Of a stretch of 64,000 nucleotides of DNA, positions 59,779 to 64,000 are shown piece by piece. The notes below the pieces were generated by a model, which saw only the letters and a list, made by a program, of their open reading frames with translations, was not told the DNA's origin and ran no database searches. How positions within the stretch are numbered: the first letter of the stretch is position 1; the number at the start of each line of letters is the position of its first letter. Position numbers and translations under genes: made by a program. Source of the DNA: Heliocybe sulcata (taxonomy: Eukaryota > Basidiomycota > Agaricomycetes > Gloeophyllales > Gloeophyllaceae); assembly GCA_004369045.1 (NCBI GenBank), contig ML213511.1, forward strand, positions 751,128-815,127. The letters are read 5' to 3'.

Positions 59779-61680
59779 CTCTGGTGTCTAGCAGAACACA
59801 GACAGCAGCAGCGACGGTGATACGCCTCTACGTGGTTCTGGTCTCCGAAAACGCATTTTTAGGCTATTTGCGCAGATTCCCACGCTCTGTGCGAGAGTGA
59901 GCGTATCTGCGGCGTCGTGCTACGAGCAAAACTCGAGTTTCCATGGACTTTTCACTATTTCCGGCAATTCCCGACAACTCCCGATCTCATTCGACAACCG
60001 CTCCACTGCATTACGTAAGCGCGCGTGCTCATCCCAGCCATCGCGGCGGTGTGGCAATACCCTCCCGACAGCGGCGGTGTTGCACGGCAGTGCTGCGCTG
60101 CCTCGGCGGTGCCTTTGCATGTGTTGTCCATCAAGTTTCGAGTCAATTCCGAGGCTGTGCATGCCTTGCAGGCACTGGTGCAGCCTCCACACAGCCCATT
60201 AGCTCTTTTTGATCTGGTGCTGTGCGTGTTCCCATGCTCCTTTTGGTATGCGCCCACCTTTGCACATGGTCATTGTAGTGTACGGAGATTGTTCCCCTTG
60301 TCTGAGGTTTGTGATGGATCATTTTCAGGAGTAGTTTCACTTTGTTAGCATATGGAACTCAGATTATTTGATTTTCTCCATAGTATACTTAAGTCGGACT
60401 TCCCGACACTGTACCCTAGGCTAGGTTAGCTTCGGCCTTAGGTTAGGTTAGGTCGCTGCCTCCCTGCGCAATTCTACTGTTCCCATCTCAACTCTGCGTC
60501 TGTTATCTCTCTGAGCTTACTGCATCTACTGTCTCTCGTCGCTGCGCTGTTGTTCCCGATTTCCGTCGCTGCTGCTGTCTGTGTCCCACCAGACACCAGA
60601 GTTTCCCGTTTTCGCATTGTTCTATTTTTAGCGTCTACATCTATTTTTAGTTAGCGCGCATATTCCGCTTCTAGAGCGCGCGACGTCGTGCGCCGTCGCG
60701 TTTTGATCGCATTCTATTTTTAGCTTTGATCGCATTTTTCGTTAGAGTATACGTCGCCCTGTGGTTGGCGGTCTCGGCCCTATACTTTCCATTGACTCCC
60801 TCCAAACGTTTACTATACCCTTTGTCACCCCGGATCTCGCAGCCATCTAGCACCAAGGGATTGGTGCTACGCTTTGTGGTTGTTGTTCCCCTTTAGGTCT
60901 GTGCGGGTTTCGTCGTGTGTTCGTGCCTTTCAACGGAAATAGGGAACAGTAGTGCAGCTACAAGAGACAGCAGATAGTGATGCAGAGGAGAGCTCAGAGA
61001 TATAAGCTGCAGAGGATGAGAGGAGAACAGTAGATTTGTGCAGGGAGGTAGTCAGCTAGCCTAACCTAACCTAACCTAGGGTACAGTGTCAGGAAGTCCA
61101 ACTTAAGTATACTACAGAGAAAATCAAATAATCTGAGTACCATATGCTAACAAACTGAAACTACTCCTGAAAAATGATCCATCACAAACCTCAGACAAGG
61201 GGAACAATCTCCATACACTACAGCAACCATGTGCAAAGCCAGGTGCATACCAAAAGGAGCATGGGAACACGCACAGCACCAGATCAAAAAGAGCTAATGG
61301 GCTGTGTGGAGGCTGCGCCAGTGCCTGCAAGGCATGCACAGCCTCAGAATTGACTCGAAACTTGATGGACAGTACATGCAAAGGCACCACTGAGGCAGTG
61401 CAGCACTGCTGTGCAACACTGCCACCTGTTGGGAGGGTATCACCACACCACCGTGATGGCCAAGATGAGCATGCACACTCACGTAATGCAGCAGAGTGAT
61501 TGTCAAATGAGATCAGGGTGTCATCGGGAATTGCAGGAAATAGTGAAAGGCCCATAGAAACTCGACTTCTGCTTGTAATGTGATGCCATGGATACACTCA
61601 CTCTCACACAGAGCATGGGAATCTGCGCAAATAGCCTGAAAATGTGTTTTTGGAGACCAGAGCCACATAGAGGTGTATCA
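59779..61680 (-). mobile_element. LTR-like repeat, copy E, interrupted by copy D
   Basis: The pieces 59,779-59,817 and 60,937-61,680 together correspond to copy A from about its base 330 onward; the first third is missing. Copy D has inserted between them. E has lost most CpG to TpG/CpA where A and D keep it, so E is the old resident. Confidence 0.7.
59818..60932 (+). mobile_element. Solo LTR-like repeat, copy D (young), nested in copy E
   Basis: A complete 1,115 base copy, TGATACGCC...GTGCCTTTCA, flanked by the 4 base duplication ACGG at 59,814-59,817 and 60,933-60,936. It is very close in sequence to copies A and B and is CpG-rich. It has no internal region, so it reads as a solo LTR. Confidence 0.7.
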
Positions 61681-64000
61681 CCGTGAAGATGGCCTGTATG
61701 TCAATGACTGTTTGATGGGAGGGGCCATGGGCAGGGAATTTGTATGGGACCAGAGCATCTAGATGCTAATAAGATAGTGCCAGCTAGGGCAGAGCAGACA
61801 GGTGGCATACCTTGTTCTGGCCAACATATAATTGCCATGGCTTTCTTGGTGCCAGAGTTTAGGATGGAGCTGGTTCTCATCCGGGAGGCTAATATGTCAA
61901 GGCACTAGAAATGAGTGTAAGAGGCAGTTGCAAGATGGGCAAAAGAGCCAGACTCAGTGATGTGTGCAGAAAGCATGCATGTTGCAAAAGAGGAGAGTGA
62001 AACAAATCCAGCAGAGTGCTGTGGCCGGCCTCTTGCACCCAGCAATGAGGCAGGGGTGACAGAGAGTCAGGAGGTTTATGTTTTGGGGTGCAACCCTCTG
62101 GCTGGGATATTTGAAGTCTGTGGATGGTGACATTTCTCTTACATTTTGTGAGGGGGTGGTGTGTGGTATTAGAAGACACAAGGTGTCATAATGTACAAAT
62201 AGCTGAGTCAAAGAGGTACGTTATATAATAGATGTTAGGTCTGGGGTCAGGGATGCAGGGATCCCAGAATTGAGGGCATCTTTCAGGTGAACTGCATTTG
62301 GGATGGATGACTGCACTATGATAGGTATTTGCACGGGCAGGTCTGGGGAGTGCTGGTTGGGAGAGTTCAGGCATAGCTGTCAGGTGAGCTCCAAGGGAAG
62401 AGCAATCCCATCTGGAAGCAGAGGTAGGGTAAGTCTGTTTTTTACAACTGGGAGTTTGGTAGAATGGTAGCACCTGAGGAGTTAGGGAACAGTGATCAGA
62501 TGTCTATCAGGTCCCCTATCTGATAGAGGTGGTCCCGCAGTTCAAGCTCAGTTGGGATCCGGTATCATCTGACTGATCTGTTCCTGTGTTGTGTGTGTGA
62601 ATATGGCATCATCCATGAAGTGTCTAAGTTTAGACCATGCGTGTGTGTAGCAGATGGTCTGGCAGCTGTTGACATTGTTGCGGTTATGGTGGGCGTTGGG
62701 GGCACCCAGGTAGGTTACATGAGAGCTACCGGAGTTCTGTGCACATAGTATCATTGAGGGCAGTATCGGGTAGTGCTGGTGCAGGCCTCTAGGTACTGCA
62801 GGTTGTGGGTATAGCAGCAGATCATTGGTTGGGTCAAGTTACTGTGTTGTGCAGTGGTTGGATGTATATTGGTCTACAGTTTCATCCTCAGCAAACACTG
62901 GTATAGGGTCTGTAATTGCATGGAATTGAGGTTCTCTTGAGGGACATAGGGAGTGGAGCTCTTGGTCAGGGCATTGGTCTGCCCCTCCTTGCCCAGGCCC
63001 ACATGTGGGGAACCCAGAATCAGGTGGTGGTTCCAGGACAAGGAGCTCCAGACAATTTTATCCTTGCTGATGCTTATCTCGTGTGACTGTCAATAACCTC
63101 TTGCTTGCCAGGATCTCTGTGAGAATGATGATAGCAGACACGTGGTCTTCTAGACAGGTGCTCATGTGCTACATTCACTCCCTCTACTACCTCTTTATTT
63201 CTCCCTATTTCTCCTTCACCACTATCTCACCTACTGCCTGCACCACGATGATCACCTCCTCCTGCAACTGTTGCTGTGCATGCCTTCTCAACTTAAAGAT
63301 GTCATATAGTTACAGTGATTGCCAGTGATCGGGGTGAAATCTCACACAAGCTTCTTGGAGCAAAGAGTGATAATCAGCTAGGCAAAGATGCTTCCATGCT
63401 TTGGGAAAGAAAGCTGCAATGTCGTCCCAAGAGATAGAGGATATGCAGACCAAGTGTAGAAGCATTGGCCAGGGGACATCTGTCCACCTGAGCTGGTGTT
63501 TGGGGTGGGTGCGGTCGAATGATTTTGCTGTTCTCTGATACACAGTTAAGGCTTTTTCCGTAGTCTATTGAGTGCTTCAGTGCAGAAAGCTGAGCTGCTG
63601 TGGCATGGTTTGAGGATGCATGCACAGCCTTTGCCGGTCAGCCAGCCTTTCCCCTGTCTTGATCCTCCTCCGCCTCGCAGATTCACGGTCTCAGAGCATT
63701 TGCACCTGTCTTTTGGGAGCCAGGTTATACTGTCCCACACCACCACCATGTTCTGGGCTTGATGGAAGAGCAGTATCTATAGTGCATCAGACTTTCAGCA
63801 CAGGATCACTTCAAAGGCAACACGCACCTTCATTCCATGGTCTGACAGTACAAATGGAAGCCATTGATGCATCCGTACAGATTGAAAGCATTGTAACATC
63901 TATGGAGATGTCAGAGCCCATCCAAAGTGAAGTCATGGAGATGTCAGTGACCGTCTGAAGTGAAGCCATGGAGATGCTGGAGTTGGACCAAGTAGAAATG
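61681..64000. other. CpG-poor accessory DNA, no intact gene
   Basis: Frames are short and on both strands. Apart from the fragment at 63,310-63,543 I see nothing recognisable. The window ends inside this region. Confidence 0.45.
63310..63543 (-). pseudogene. Fragment of an Agaricomycete WHPD-type protein
   Basis: About 77 codons on the minus strand read LRWTDVPWPMLLH, SWDDIAAFF, LADYHSLLQEACVRFHPDHW. The pattern W.D.PWP.L ... I.AFF ... LL..A..R.HPD.W resembles a widespread uncharacterised Agaricomycete protein group whose core ends in RWHPD(K/R). Flanking exons are not recognisable in this CpG-poor DNA, so it is most likely a relic. Confidence 0.4.

Noticed and set aside
61040-61080. CCTAA tandem units as a telomeric repeat
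   Set aside because: Only a few units, present as a variant of the same site in other LTR copies; it belongs to the LTR.

Overview
The window looks like nuclear DNA of an Agaricomycete (a mushroom-forming basidiomycete). The support is spliced genes with many 47-60 base introns (GT...AG, often with a CTGAC or CTAAC branch site), a DUF6533 membrane protein, a fungal SLATT protein, and a Plavaka-type (CACTA-related) DNA transposon. No species can be named from sequence alone.

Bases 1-18,200 are a compact, CpG-normal host block. From left to right it holds: the end of an unrecognised gene cut by the window edge; a Ser/Thr-rich protein with an N-terminal membrane hairpin; a fungal SLATT-domain protein; a gene-free stretch with an old ~600 base tandem duplication; ornithine carbamoyltransferase (arginine synthesis); a 16-exon DUF6533 membrane protein; a TMEM19/DUF92 membrane protein; and glycogen synthase. 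Introns of the last five genes close in phase and give full-length proteins of 379, 403, 353, 315 and 731 residues.

Bases 18,200-39,150 are an accessory region. It carries scattered copies of one ~1.1-1.3 kb LTR-like repeat, an inverted-arm element, minisatellites, fragments of host genes (an amino-acid permease, a polyketide synthase KS domain) and a KDM3-like JmjC gene. The JmjC gene lies between ~300 base inverted repeats studded with short palindromes. Most of this DNA has lost CpG to TpG/CpA, as expected of long-methylated DNA.

Bases ~39,150-56,150 return abruptly to normal CpG content and hold a large Plavaka element with two divergent genes: a ten-exon transposase that looks whole and an eight-exon partner protein. 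One transposase intron is 7.1 kb instead of ~50 bases. It holds pieces of host genes, clearly URA2 (CPSase plus dihydroorotase-like domains, still with an intron) and probably a Pcl-type cyclin. This gene-capturing intron is the most striking object in the window.

Bases 56,150-64,000 are again repeat-rich and largely CpG-decayed. They include a young LTR copy inserted into an older one, with a 4 base target duplication.
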